64,000 nucleotides of DNA, taken from assembly GCA_937920635.1 (NCBI GenBank), contig CAKZUE010000001.1, positions 1 through 64,000 of the forward strand, read 5' to 3'. The position numbers were made by a program, and so were the translations under genes. Shown one piece after another: positions 24,509 through 34,030 of the stretch; position 1 is the first letter of the stretch, and every line of letters starts with the position of its first letter. This DNA comes from an uncultured Bryobacteraceae bacterium (lineage in GTDB: Bacteria > Acidobacteriota > Terriglobia > Bryobacterales > Bryobacteraceae). The notes beneath the pieces were generated by a model, which saw only the letters and a program-made list of their open reading frames with translations, did not search any database and had not been told where the DNA came from.

Positions 24509-27500
24509 TCAGTAGTACAGCTTGAGCGCGAACTGGATCTGGCGCGCAGGAAAGGCCGAGGTCACGGTTCCGAAGGCGGTGGAGCTGACGTTGCTGTTGG
24601 GCGAGCCGAGATTGGTCACGTTCAGCAGGTTGAAGAACTCGCTGCGGAACTCCACACGGGCGCCCTCGCGCGGCAGAGCGAACGATTTGTACAGGCCGAA
24701 ATCGCTCTGGTAGTAAGGCTCCATGCGGCCGATGTTGCGGCCCGCGTTGCCGAAGGGGCGGGTGACTTCGACAGGGATGATCACATTGGAGCGGAGGAAC
24801 CAGTTGTTGGGGTTGTAGGTTGCATCCTGCACCGGTCCGATCACGTCCGGCCTGTAGCTGCAACTGGAACACACCTGCTGTGCGGCGACAGGATTGTAGA
24901 CGAGGTTGACCGGGAATCCGCTGCGGGCGGTGTTGATGAGCGTGGCGCGCCATCCGCCGAGCAGCCCCTGGGCGAGGGCGTTCCAGGAGGCGCCCCAGCG
25001 GCGGCCCCGGCCGAAGGGCAGCTCGTAGATCAGCGAAGTGACGTTGTTGTGGGTGACGTCGTAGCTGGAAAGGCCCCGTTCAGCCCGGAGTCCGTAGAAA
25101 TTGACGCGCGAATTATCGCCGTTATAGGTCTCCAGGTGGCCCGGCGCGTTGTCAATTGTTTTGGACCACGTATAGGAGTTCAGCAGGTAAAATCCGCCGG
25201 CGAATTTCTTTTCGAGTTTCGCCTGCAAGCCGTGATAAAACGTGTTGCCTCCGGCGAAGGCGATCTGAATGAAGCTGAAGTCGCGATACGGGCGGCGCAG
25301 GTCGAGCGACAGGTTCTGTCCGGGCTGGTTGGGCTGGGCCTGGTTGAAATCAGCCAAAATGAGCTGTTTTGCGCCGCGGTTGCCGACATAGCCGACATCC
25401 AGCAGGAGATCCCGGGCAAGCTCGCGCTGAATGGTGAGATGCCAGGTCTGCACGTAGGGCACAGGAGTGTCGGCGGGGATGTAATTCACGCGCGTGGTGC
25501 GGGTGTTGTAGAGGCGCGGATCGATGAAGCCTTCGGGGAAGCCGTCTTGCGTGCGCTGGAAGCAGGTGAGGAAGTCCCTGCCGGGCGAGCACAGAGGGAG
25601 AGGGCTGCTGCCGCCAGCCGCAGGGGCGACCTGGTTGCGCTGCACGGCGAAAACGAACGGCCCGGTGAAGCCGAGGATGTTCTCGCCGCCCATGCGGTTG
25701 AAGTGGACGAAGCTGACGCCATAAGCCGAGCGCACGACGGTCTTCGCATTCAGCGTGTAAGCCAGCCCGATGCGGGGGCCCCAGTTGTTGCGGTCGGGGC
25801 GGATGGTGGAGCGGTCGCGGAGCGAGCCGTCCCTGGCGAAGACCAGGCTGGCGTTGACGGGATCGAAGTTGCCCAGCCTGTTGTTGGCTTCCCACTGGGG
25901 GGTGGAGAATTCGTACCGCACGCCGAGGTTGAGCGTCAGCCGGCGCGAGGCTTTCCAATCGTCCTGAATGTAGAGAAAGTGCATGCGCTGGCGGTAGTCG
26001 AGAACCGCAAAATTGCTCATGCCGTACTGGCTCTGCGCGCCGAGCAGGAAGTCCGCCAGATTGGCGACCGGGTTGAATGTCGAGGAGAGGCCCGGCGCGG
26101 CGCTGAAGCGGCCGTTGTAGGCGGACTGGCCGTAGACAGGGGCGAGGTCGTTGATTTCGGTGTCGATCCGCTGGTATTCATAGCCCGCCTTGATGGTATG
26201 GGCGCCCGACAGCCGCGAGTAGTTCACGCGGGGATTCCACACCGTGGGCCACTGGAACTGCGGGTTGCTGGACTGGCGTCCGAAGCCGGTGAAGCCCGTG
26301 ACGCCCTGGCTGTTCAGCCCGCCGCCCACGCGAGGATCCTTGCTGATGCCCCGGATGCCGTACGTGTCCTCGATGTGGGGCTCGCGGTAATTGACGGGGT
26401 TCTTGCCGGCTTCGGTCTTCGTCCAGCCGAGGCGGATCTCCAGCAACGAGGCGGCATCGAGCGTGAGCGTGCCGCCGGCGGCCAGAGAGTAGTTCCTCAC
26501 ATAGACATGACCGTTCGAATTGCCGCCGGAGGGTCCGGGGATCGAAGGCGGCTCAAAAGCGTTCAGTTCGCGCCAACTGTAGCGGGCGAACGAGGTGAAG
26601 CGGGAGCTCCAGAACTGATCCAGCTTCAGGTTCCATTTGTTGTCCGGAGTGTCGAACACGCCGAGCGTCTCGAAGTTGTTGCCCACGCCCAAAGGGCCGC
26701 TGCCCGCCCGGTTGGGCGCGGGCAGGTCCGAGAGCACCTTGCGGGCGAACGGGGTCTGAAGCGCGGCGGGCACGCGTCCGTCCGGGTAGGGAACGCCATC
26801 GTAGGGATTGCGCAGCGCGACGCCCGGAAATTCGCCGCGGCGCATGGCCGGGTCGGGGATGCTGGCGTAAAACAGCTCGCTTTGCTTGCGGCGGAGCCCC
26901 TCGTAATCGGCGTAATAGAACAACCGGTTTTTCAGAACCGGCCCTCCGCCGGCGACGCCGAACTGGTTCTGTTTCATGTCCGGCTTTTCGCCAGTGACGG
27001 GCTTGAAGAATCCAGTCGCGTTGAGCGCTTTGTTTCGCAGAAAATTCCATGCCGTCACATGGATATCGTTGGTTCCGCTGCGGTAGGCGGCGATGATGGC
27101 GGCGCCGCCCGCGCGGCCGTATTCGGCCGAAAAATTGTTGGTGACCACGCGGAATTCACCCACCGCATCCGGCGAAAGCTGCACAACCTGATTGGAAAAG
27201 CCCTGGTTCGAGGTGCCGTAGGCGTTGTTGTCCACGCCGTCGAGCATGAAGTTGTTGTAGGAGCTCCGCAGCCCGTTCACATGATAGCTGGCGTCGCGCG
27301 CGCCCCCGATGCTGGTGCCACGCAGCGCCTGCACGGTGCCGGGAGTCAGCAGCGTCAGATCGGCGTATGCGCGCCCGTTCAGCGGCAAATCGACAGCCTG
27401 CCGGCTGCCGATCACGGTGCCCCGCGCGGACGTGTCCGTTTCAACGACGGAGACCGTGTCACTGACGGTTACGACCTCTTCGACGTTGCCAAGGTCAAGC

Positions 27501-27823
27501 CGCAGGTCCGCTCTTTGCCGCGTGCCGACGGTGACGGTGAAGGGTTCGGAAACCGCCTTCTTGAAGCCCGGCGCTGTGGCTGAGATCGTGTATCGGCCGG
27601 GCCGGACGTTAAAAAACTCGAAAGCGCCGCTTGAGTTGGCCGCGGTTGTGGCGGTGACGTTCGTCTGCTCCGACCGCAGCTCCACACGCGCGCCGGACAC
27701 GACCGCGCCGGAAGGATCGGTGATCGTTCCCAACACGGTGGACGTCTCAAATTGCGCCGGCAGCGGCGACCACGCCGCGCTGCTGAGCAGCAGGAACAGA
27801 ACAGGCATCGCTCTGCGAACCAT
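24509..27823 (-). CDS. TonB-dependent receptor with carboxypeptidase-regulatory domain (Oar-like)
   Basis: A 1104-residue outer-membrane receptor. Signal peptide (VLFLLLSSAAWSPLPA), then a carboxypeptidase-regulatory-like beta domain (TSTVLGTITDPSGAVVSGARVELRS, about 25-110), plug (DLPLNGRAYADLTLLTPG, NNFMLDGVDNN, FRVVTNNFSAEYGRAGGAAI) and a beta barrel ending in QIQFALKLYY. Such receptors import polymers or complexes across the outer membrane, powered by TonB; the ligand is unknown. GGGAGG precedes the ATG by 10 nt. Divergent from the OYE-fusion gene with 158 bp between. Confidence 0.93.
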   Translation of the reverse strand: MVRRAMPVLFLLLSSAAWSPLPAQFETSTVLGTITDPSGAVVSGARVELRSEQTNVTATTAANSSGAFEFFNVRPGRYTISATAPGFKKAVSEPFTVTVGTRQRADLRLDLGNVEEVVTVSDTVSVVETDTSARGTVIGSRQAVDLPLNGRAYADLTLLTPGTVQALRGTSIGGARDASYHVNGLRSSYNNFMLDGVDNNAYGTSNQGFSNQVVQLSPDAVGEFRVVTNNFSAEYGRAGGAAIIAAYRSGTNDIHVTAWNFLRNKALNATGFFKPVTGEKPDMKQNQFGVAGGGPVLKNRLFYYADYEGLRRKQSELFYASIPDPAMRRGEFPGVALRNPYDGVPYPDGRVPAALQTPFARKVLSDLPAPNRAGSGPLGVGNNFETLGVFDTPDNKWNLKLDQFWSSRFTSFARYSWRELNAFEPPSIPGPSGGNSNGHVYVRNYSLAAGGTLTLDAASLLEIRLGWTKTEAGKNPVNYREPHIEDTYGIRGISKDPRVGGGLNSQGVTGFTGFGRQSSNPQFQWPTVWNPRVNYSRLSGAHTIKAGYEYQRIDTEINDLAPVYGQSAYNGRFSAAPGLSSTFNPVANLADFLLGAQSQYGMSNFAVLDYRQRMHFLYIQDDWKASRRLTLNLGVRYEFSTPQWEANNRLGNFDPVNASLVFARDGSLRDRSTIRPDRNNWGPRIGLAYTLNAKTVVRSAYGVSFVHFNRMGGENILGFTGPFVFAVQRNQVAPAAGGSSPLPLCSPGRDFLTCFQRTQDGFPEGFIDPRLYNTRTTRVNYIPADTPVPYVQTWHLTIQRELARDLLLDVGYVGNRGAKQLILADFNQAQPNQPGQNLSLDLRRPYRDFSFIQIAFAGGNTFYHGLQAKLEKKFAGGFYLLNSYTWSKTIDNAPGHLETYNGDNSRVNFYGLRAERGLSSYDVTHNNVTSLIYELPFGRGRRWGASWNALAQGLLGGWRATLINTARSGFPVNLVYNPVAAQQVCSSCSYRPDVIGPVQDATYNPNNWFLRSNVIIPVEVTRPFGNAGRNIGRMEPYYQSDFGLYKSFALPREGARVEFRSEFFNLLNVTNLGSPNSNVSSTAFGTVTSAFPARQIQFALKLYY

Positions 27824-27981
27824 GGATCAGGTACCTCCCACTGGAATTGAGATGCAGAATGGCAGGGCTACCCAGTGATGCTATGCGGGCCATACCAACA
27901 TCCGGTTTCAGTGCGGTAAATATCGCGTGAAGGCAGAAGACTGCCTGGAGAAGGGAGCATACGGCGGGCCGCGCATAAACG

Positions 27982-30651
27982 ATGCGCGTGTCTGATATCG
28001 TGATGGCAGAGATGTGGACGCACCGGCCGTTTCACTACCATTCGCCCGAAGAGCTCGCGCAGGACATTGAGCGGCTCGGGCTGGACATTCCCATCACCAC
28101 GGATCTCTCGCCGCTCTGCGAGCCGCTGGATTGCGGCCGTTTCCGGCTTCCGAACCGGTTTGTGGTGCTTCCGATGGAGGGATGCGACGGCACGGGCGAC
28201 GGCGCGCCGGATGAGCTGACATACAGGCGTTACCGGCGGTTTGCCGCGGGCGGCGCGGGACTGCTGTGGGTGGAGGCCTGCGCGGTGGTGCAGGAAGGGC
28301 GCGCGAATCCACGGCAGTTGTGGATCCACGCTGGCAACATGGCCGCGTTTGCGCGAATGCTGGATGAGGCGCGGCGGGCGGCGGCCGAGACGATGGGCGC
28401 GTCCCACCGCCCGGTGTTCGTGCTTCAGTTGACGCATTCAGGACGGTATTCGAAGCCCGGAAAGAAGCCGGCGCCGATCATCGCCCATCACTCCAAATTC
28501 CTCGATCCAGTGATGGGGTTGCCGCCCGATTATCCGCTGATCACGGATGAGGAACTGGAGCGGCTCGAAGATGTGTATGTGGAGGCGGCGCGGTGCGCGC
28601 TGGAAGCGGGCTTTGACGCCGTCGACGTGAAGGCGTGCCACCGCTATCTGGTGAGCGAGCTGCATGCTTCGTTCACGCGCGAGAACTCGCGGTATGGCGG
28701 AGCGGAGTTCGACAACCGCACGCGGTTCTTCCGCAACGTGGTTTTGAAGATCCGCGACCGGGTGCCGGGCATCGCCGTGACGACGCGCATGAACGCCTAC
28801 GACGCCATGCCGCACCCGTACGGCTGGGGCATGGCGGCCGACGGCAGCGACCGCCCGGATCTGACAGAGCCGCTGCGGCTGGTGGGATGGCTCGCCGGGC
28901 AGGGGGCGCCTCTGGTCAACATCACCATCGGCAATCCGTATTTCAACCCGTATGTGAACCGTCCGTTCGACCTGCCGATCGCAGGCGCGCCGCTGCCGCC
29001 GGAGCATCCGCTGGAGGGCGTGGCGCGGTTCCTGCACATCGTGCGCGAGGTGCAGCAGGCGCATCCGCAACTGCCCGTGGTGGGCGGCGGGTATTCCTGG
29101 CTGCGGCAGTTTCTGCCTCATGTGGCGGCGGCGGCGGTGAGGCGGGGTTGGGTGTCTCTGGCGGGCGGCGGGCGGATGGCGTTTGCATATCCGGATTTTC
29201 CGCGCGAGGTGCTCGCCGGGCGCCCGCTGGATCCCGAAAAGGTGTGCGTGGCGTGCTCGGCGTGCACGCAGATCATGCGCGACGGAGGGCGGTCGGGCTG
29301 CGTGCCGCGCGATGCGGCGATCTACGAGCCGATTTACAAGGCGGGGCGCGCCGAGGCGCTGGATACGATCCGGAAAGAGGCGGGATTCTGCCGGCAGTGC
29401 AACGATCCGACGTGCGTGCCGAAGTGCCCGGCGGGCGTGAACGTGCCGAAGTTCATTCAGGCGATCGTGGACGGCCGCTACCGAGACGCCTATGAAACAA
29501 TTCGCGAGGCGAATGTTCTGGCCGCGGTGTGCGGTTATGTCTGCCCGTCGGAGACGCTGTGCGAGTCCGGCTGCATCAACGAGCGCTATTCCGAGCCGGT
29601 GCCGATCCGGCATCTGCAACGGTGGGTGTCGCGCATGGCGCTGGAAGAGGGATGGAGCCGCGAGGCGCGTCCGCGCCCTGAGCCGACGGGGTTCCGCGTG
29701 GCCGTGGTGGGCGCGGGCGCGGCAGGCGTGGCGGCGGCGGTGACCCTGGCTGCCCAGGGCCACGCGGTCACGCTGCTCGACAGGAAACCCGCGCCGGGAG
29801 GCGTGGCCCGCGAGACGATCCCGCTGGACCGCCTGCCGGATGACATTTTGCGGCGCGAGCTGGAGGACGCGCTGGTGGCTTCCGGCGCGGTGGAGCGGCG
29901 GCAGTTCGAACTGGGAACGTCAGGGACGCTGGATGATCTGTTTGCGGAGAGGTTCGACGCGGTGCTGGTGGCGGCGGGGCTGACGAAGTCGATTCCGCTG
30001 CCGGGCGCGGCGCGGCCTCAGGCTGGCGTCTCAGGGGCGCTTGAGTTTCTGCGGCGCGTCAAGCACGAGGGCGCGCGCGTGGCGGGGGCGGTGGCGGTGC
30101 TCGGAGGAGGCAATACGGCGATCGATGCGGCGCTGTCGGCGCTGCGCGCCGGGGCGCAGGACGTGTATCTCGTGTACCGCCGGTCGTTCGCGGAGATGCC
30201 GGCGTGGCCGGAGGAGCGCGACGCGGCGGTGCGCGCCGGGGTGCATTTCCTGGTTCTGACACAACCGCTCGATTATGTTTCAGACGAGGCGGGGCGGCTG
30301 GCCGGATTGAAAGTGGCGCGGACACGGCTGGGCGCGCCGGACGGGAGCGGGCGGCGCCGGCCGGAGGTGATCGCGGGCACCGAACATGTGCTGCCGTGCG
30401 AGACGGCGGTGGAGGCGATCGGGCAATCGGTGGACGAAGCGATCCTGGCGGCGCTGCCGGGCGTGGAGTTCACGAAGCGCGGAACGGTGGCCACGCGCCC
30501 CGGGTCGCTGGAGACGAGCCGCGCCCGCGTCTGGGCGGCAGGCGATCTGGTCAACGGCGGCGCCACGGTGGTGCAGGCGGTGGCGGAGGGCATGCGCGCG
30601 GCGCGGGAGATCGACGCGGCGCTGACAGCAGCGGCGGCCGCCCGCGCCTGA
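27982..30651 (+). CDS. Old Yellow Enzyme / GltD-like fusion oxidoreductase
   Basis: An 889-residue fusion. Residues about 35-400 form an Old Yellow Enzyme TIM barrel (RFRLPNRFVVLPMEG, FVLQLTHSGRYSKP, VDVKACHRYLVSELHASFTRENSRYGG). A Cys cluster (VCVACSACTQIMRDGGRSGC) follows at about 425-445. Residues about 465-560 are a GltD/DPD-type Fe-S N-domain (CRQCNDPTCVPKCPAGVNVP...CGYVCPSETLCESGC), then a two-dinucleotide flavoprotein domain (VAVVGAGAAGVAAAVTLAA; AVLGGGNTAIDAALSAL). This parallels 2,4-dienoyl-CoA reductase and trimethylamine dehydrogenase, with an extra GltD module, so NAD(P)H electrons may pass through FAD and Fe-S to FMN. Substrate unknown. Several in-frame starts exist (27982, 28006, 28012). 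Confidence 0.85.
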   Translation: MRVSDIVMAEMWTHRPFHYHSPEELAQDIERLGLDIPITTDLSPLCEPLDCGRFRLPNRFVVLPMEGCDGTGDGAPDELTYRRYRRFAAGGAGLLWVEACAVVQEGRANPRQLWIHAGNMAAFARMLDEARRAAAETMGASHRPVFVLQLTHSGRYSKPGKKPAPIIAHHSKFLDPVMGLPPDYPLITDEELERLEDVYVEAARCALEAGFDAVDVKACHRYLVSELHASFTRENSRYGGAEFDNRTRFFRNVVLKIRDRVPGIAVTTRMNAYDAMPHPYGWGMAADGSDRPDLTEPLRLVGWLAGQGAPLVNITIGNPYFNPYVNRPFDLPIAGAPLPPEHPLEGVARFLHIVREVQQAHPQLPVVGGGYSWLRQFLPHVAAAAVRRGWVSLAGGGRMAFAYPDFPREVLAGRPLDPEKVCVACSACTQIMRDGGRSGCVPRDAAIYEPIYKAGRAEALDTIRKEAGFCRQCNDPTCVPKCPAGVNVPKFIQAIVDGRYRDAYETIREANVLAAVCGYVCPSETLCESGCINERYSEPVPIRHLQRWVSRMALEEGWSREARPRPEPTGFRVAVVGAGAAGVAAAVTLAAQGHAVTLLDRKPAPGGVARETIPLDRLPDDILRRELEDALVASGAVERRQFELGTSGTLDDLFAERFDAVLVAAGLTKSIPLPGAARPQAGVSGALEFLRRVKHEGARVAGAVAVLGGGNTAIDAALSALRAGAQDVYLVYRRSFAEMPAWPEERDAAVRAGVHFLVLTQPLDYVSDEAGRLAGLKVARTRLGAPDGSGRRRPEVIAGTEHVLPCETAVEAIGQSVDEAILAALPGVEFTKRGTVATRPGSLETSRARVWAAGDLVNGGATVVQAVAEGMRAAREIDAALTAAAAARA

Positions 30652-30732
30652 GCAGGTGGCGGCGGGCACAGGCCTGCCGCCATGCTTCTGCCGCGGAAGA
30701 GATTCCGAGCCGGACGGGGGCGGATCCAGACA

Positions 30733-31563
30733 TCAGGACCGGGTCTCGTGGAGGAACGGGCGCAGATGATGCGCCGCCTGCCGCACCGCCGATTCCTCAT
30801 CGGGGTGCTGGAGGCACTCCACCGACACGAAGCCCGAATAGCCGAGCGCGTGGAGCACGCGGATGAATTCTCCGAAGTTCTGGTTGCCGAGGCCGGGGGC
30901 CATGCGGTTGTTGTCGGAGAGCTGAACCCATCCGACGGCTGGATGAGCGCGGATCAAGGCCGCCAGCACCGACCGCTCTTCCAGCAGAGCGTGGTAGGCG
31001 TCGAAGACCAGCAGCGGTTTCCATCCTTCGAACCTCTTGCGCAGGGCGAGCCCATCGGCTACGGTGTGGAGCCAGTTGCAGACGAAGCGGGACTGCGGCT
31101 CGATCGCGATGGCCACTCCGGCTTCCGAAGCATGCGCCAACGCTTCCTGAAGGCTCTCCACGGCAGCCGCGGCGGCTCTCTCGCGGCTTTCGTCCGCGGG
31201 CAGGCTGCCGCGCAACGTGCCAATGTTGACGACCCGCGCGCCGACGGCGGCGGCAAAATCAATGACGCGATTCAGGGCTGCAACCGCGCGGGCGCGCGCC
31301 GATGCGGCCAGCGCGCAAAGCTGATGACCCTCCTCTTTGCGGAGCTGCCCGGTGCTGACGGCAGGAAGGTCAAGGCCAGCGTCTTTGGCCAGGCGCAGGA
31401 TCTGGCATGGATCGAGATGGCTGGGGTCGCGCACCATCAACTCCGCGGCCTCGTAGCCGCTGGACGCGAGCAGAGCAAAGGCCTGCCCGAGAGGGCGGCG
31501 CAGCGCCAGCATGGCGCGGTCCTCGCATTCGGGAGTAGCCACGGTGTAGCAGAGCCGGATCAT
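30733..31563 (-). CDS. Sugar phosphate isomerase/epimerase family TIM-barrel protein
   Basis: A 276-residue AP-endonuclease-2-like TIM barrel. Visible strands and metal ligands: VAIAIEPQSRF (Glu), LLVFDAYHALLEE, VGWVQLSDNNRMAPG (His replaced by Ser in the usual V.H..D) and FVSVECLQH (Glu). Cytoplasmic, without a signal peptide. It probably isomerises or epimerises a sugar acid or polyol. ATGA overlap with the racemase-family gene upstream in the same leftward operon. Confidence 0.82.
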   Translation of the reverse strand: MIRLCYTVATPECEDRAMLALRRPLGQAFALLASSGYEAAELMVRDPSHLDPCQILRLAKDAGLDLPAVSTGQLRKEEGHQLCALAASARARAVAALNRVIDFAAAVGARVVNIGTLRGSLPADESRERAAAAAVESLQEALAHASEAGVAIAIEPQSRFVCNWLHTVADGLALRKRFEGWKPLLVFDAYHALLEERSVLAALIRAHPAVGWVQLSDNNRMAPGLGNQNFGEFIRVLHALGYSGFVSVECLQHPDEESAVRQAAHHLRPFLHETRS

Positions 31564-32225
31564 GGTTCGAGAATACCCCGGAGGGCGCGGTGGCTGGTTT
31601 CGAGGCTGGAGAAGACGGGCACGCCGAGGCGGCTTTGCAGCGTTTCGCGCAGATGGGCCATGGAGACCTGCGCCAGCACGAGGACTTCGGCGCCGGCTGA
31701 CAGCAGCGCCTGCGCCCGGGCGGCGAGCGCTTCATCGTGGGCTGCGGAATCGCCAGCGAGCAGGGCCTCGAGGGCTTGCTCGCACAGCTCCGTGCGGAGA
31801 TGGATGACGCGTTCCGCCTGCCGGGCGGCTTCCCGCAGAACCGCGCGCGTGGGTTGGAGGGTTGGAGGAAAGGTGGCCAACACGCCGATTTCAGTCCCTG
31901 CGCGGACGGCAGCCTCGGCCATGGGCGCGTCGATTTTCACCAGCGGGAGGCCCGAGGCGGCGGAAAGCCTGCGGATGAGATCGACGCTGGCGGCAGAACA
32001 TGTGACGAGGGCGGCCTCGGCGCAGTAGCGGCTGCGGGCGCGCAGGATGAGAGAGAGCAGCCCGCTTTCCGCGGCCTGTGCATCGCCCTGCCGGAAGGAG
32101 CGCATGACGCCGTCGTCGAGCAGGTTGGTGACCTCCCATTCCGGCTCGGCTTGCCCGCAGTAGCGCATGAGGGGCGCGATGGCGGCGGGCGAGGCGTGGA
32201 TGAAGGAGACCCGATGCAGCGCCAC
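31560..32225 (-). CDS. Asp/Glu/hydantoin racemase family protein
   Basis: A 221-residue protein. Two conserved active-site cysteine regions are expected in the family: the first is seen in AALVTCSAASVDLI (Cys); the second position reads EVLVLAQVSMAHL with Ala/Gln, so a two-base racemase mechanism is doubtful and a maleate isomerase-like or inactive form is possible. It lies between the MFS fusion and the isomerase gene and is coupled to both (3-nt gap and ATGA overlap), pointing to a shared catabolic pathway. Confidence 0.8.
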   Translation of the reverse strand: MALHRVSFIHASPAAIAPLMRYCGQAEPEWEVTNLLDDGVMRSFRQGDAQAAESGLLSLILRARSRYCAEAALVTCSAASVDLIRRLSAASGLPLVKIDAPMAEAAVRAGTEIGVLATFPPTLQPTRAVLREAARQAERVIHLRTELCEQALEALLAGDSAAHDEALAARAQALLSAGAEVLVLAQVSMAHLRETLQSRLGVPVFSSLETSHRALRGILEP

Positions 32226-32228
32226 CGC

Positions 32229-33923
32229 TCACTCCAGCCCCAGCACGACGGCCGGGTTGGCCGCCGTCATCCGTTCCAGCTCGGAAGCGGAAAAGCCCTG
32301 ATGCATCATCTGTTCGAGGAAATACGCGAATCCCTCGACGGGGTGCAGGTTTTCAGGCTGGCCGAGGTCGGTGGCCAGCACGGAGGACCCGACGCCGACG
32401 GCGCGGATGTCAGCGGCCAGGCCCGCCCAGTCGCGGTGAAAGCCCGCGCGGCAAAAACAGCGTTCGAAATACAGGCCGGGGCCGGATAATTTCCGCTGCC
32501 ATTCCGGCGGCATGGCGATGAAATTGATTTCCGGGTGGGTGATGAGAATGGCGCGCACGCCTTCCAGGCGCGCTGCTGCAACAACGGCGGCGGTCTCTTC
32601 AGCGGAAAGATGCCCGGTGCCGAGCACGGCGCCGGAGCGGGCGATGCGCCGGATGATTTCGATGACCGCGGGCAGGAGCGCGCCGTCCTGGTCCAGCGCG
32701 CGCATCCCTGTGCCGGGATGGCCGGCGATCATCCAGAAGGGGCCGGCGAATCCGTGGCTCCTGGTGATCCACCCGATCAGCCACACGAACAGCGCCCCCA
32801 TGAACGACCCGATGCAGCCCATCACACCCGCCACCAGTCCTACCCGCCCCGGGGCGATGTCCTGATTGAATGCCAGAAACAGCGCGCCCCAGCAGGCCCG
32901 GCCCAGATTCAGAAGGAAGATGCTGGCGATGGCGAATCCGACGCCCGGCGCGAATGGCACCAGGGCGATCGACAGCATCACCAGGGCCGAAACCCACATC
33001 ATCCGCACCCGCGCCCGCGCCACGCTCCAGCCACGAGAGATCAGCCACGACACGGCCGCCCCGCCGCCAATGAAGCCAATGTCGAGGCCGGCGTAGACGA
33101 GAAACAGATACCCGCTCAAAGTGCCGCTCACCTTCAATCCCCACTCCTGCACGAAGTAGGTGGGCATCCAGGCGGAACTGATGTGAATGATGGGAATCGT
33201 GAAGGCCGCGCCCGCCGTGCAGGCCCAGAACTTCCGGTTGCGCAGGAGCACGCCGAGGCGGTCGGCTTCGACAGGGGCGGCCGCCGGAGGGGCGCCGCGC
33301 AGGATCGCCGGACCGGGCCGGAACCAGGCGAGCCACGCTGCGGTCCAGACCAGGCCCAGAAGGCCGAGCACGACGAATCCGAAGCGCCAGCCGAAGCGGT
33401 TGGCGAGGAAGATCATCAGCACGGGCGCCAGAATCGCGCCGATGCTGGCTCCGATCATCATGAGCCCGTTGGCGAAAGTCCGCTCCCGCGGCGGCATCGC
33501 GCGGGCGATGATGCGCGCCGCGCCGGTCTGGCCGGCCGTCTCGAAGGCGCCCAACAGCAGGCGGCAGGCGAACAACTGGCCGAATCCTCGCGCCGCTCCC
33601 GCCAGAATCTGCGGGCAGGACCAGAGCGCGACAAACAGGCCGTACGTGATGCGGATGTTGTAGCGGTCCAGAATCCATCCGATGGGAATGTGCATGGGCG
33701 CGTATGCGTAGAAGAACGCGGACAGCAGCCGCCCCAGGCGCTCGTTGTCCAGGCGCAGCTCGCCGGCCACGATCGGGGCCACCACGCTGAGGGCCTGACG
33801 GTCGAGGTAGCTGAGCGCGGTGGCCAGCAGCAGGAATCCGCACAGCTTCCATTGCCAGGCGGTCAGGCGGATGGCTCCCCCCGCCGGGGAGGAGTGCGCC
33901 GCGCTGGAAACGGGGGTGTGCAA
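32229..33923 (-). CDS. MFS transporter fused to the C-terminal half of an amidohydrolase-like protein
   Basis: A 564-residue chimera. Residues 1 to about 396 are an ExuT/ACS-type MFS permease (ALSYLDRQALSVVAPIV start of TM1, RLLLGAFETAGQTGAARIIA, GFAGPFWMIAG at TM12). From about 397 the frame continues into a soluble metal-dependent hydrolase C-terminal half: GTGMRALDQDG, AVLGTGHLSAEETAAVV, RAILITHPEINF, SSVLATDLGQPENLHPVEG and NPAVVLGLE. The N-terminal metal-binding half of that hydrolase (HxH) is missing, suggesting a deletion joined two adjacent genes. TTG start near GGCGGAAG; alternative starts exist. First gene of the operon divergent from gntR. Confidence 0.8.
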   Translation of the reverse strand: MHTPVSSAAHSSPAGGAIRLTAWQWKLCGFLLLATALSYLDRQALSVVAPIVAGELRLDNERLGRLLSAFFYAYAPMHIPIGWILDRYNIRITYGLFVALWSCPQILAGAARGFGQLFACRLLLGAFETAGQTGAARIIARAMPPRERTFANGLMMIGASIGAILAPVLMIFLANRFGWRFGFVVLGLLGLVWTAAWLAWFRPGPAILRGAPPAAAPVEADRLGVLLRNRKFWACTAGAAFTIPIIHISSAWMPTYFVQEWGLKVSGTLSGYLFLVYAGLDIGFIGGGAAVSWLISRGWSVARARVRMMWVSALVMLSIALVPFAPGVGFAIASIFLLNLGRACWGALFLAFNQDIAPGRVGLVAGVMGCIGSFMGALFVWLIGWITRSHGFAGPFWMIAGHPGTGMRALDQDGALLPAVIEIIRRIARSGAVLGTGHLSAEETAAVVAAARLEGVRAILITHPEINFIAMPPEWQRKLSGPGLYFERCFCRAGFHRDWAGLAADIRAVGVGSSVLATDLGQPENLHPVEGFAYFLEQMMHQGFSASELERMTAANPAVVLGLE

Positions 33924-33952
33924 GGATCGCTTCCGCCTTGTGCCTTATTGTG

Positions 33953-33967
33953 GATATCAAATATATC
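33953..33967. promoter_or_regulatory. Candidate GntR operator GATAT-CAAAT-ATATC
   Basis: A perfect 5-bp inverted repeat with 5-nt spacer in the 107-bp AT-richer gap between the divergent MFS-fusion gene and gntR gene. GntR/FCD regulators usually bind short inverted repeats in such divergent gaps, so this is the best operator candidate seen. Confidence 0.45.
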
Positions 33968-34017
33968 AGTAGAATGTCAAGTGTGGAATGGCGGTTTTCT
34001 CGGGCGCCGGCCTGTAC

Positions 34018-34023
34018 TATAAT
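34018..34023 (+). promoter_or_regulatory. -10 box TATAAT directly before the gntR start
   Basis: A perfect TATAAT 7 nt before ATG 34031; the -35 (TTTTCT at 33995-34000) is weak, as expected for a regulated promoter. The spacing implies a leaderless transcript and supports ATG 34031 over the upstream starts. Confidence 0.5.
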
Positions 34024-34030
34024 GCCGGGC

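Noticed and set aside
24086-27583. 1165-residue plus-strand ORF opposite the TonB receptor
   Set aside because: It is the antisense shadow of a receptor with a signal peptide and plug/barrel motifs; the shadow product has no domain.
31669-31714. Second catalytic Cys of the racemase
   Set aside because: The expected position reads VLAQVSMAHL, so no cysteine is there; noted in the gene entry instead.
33938-34030. Upstream start of the gntR gene
   Set aside because: It would translate through the operator and the TATAAT box, and adds a segment without similarity to the regulator fold.
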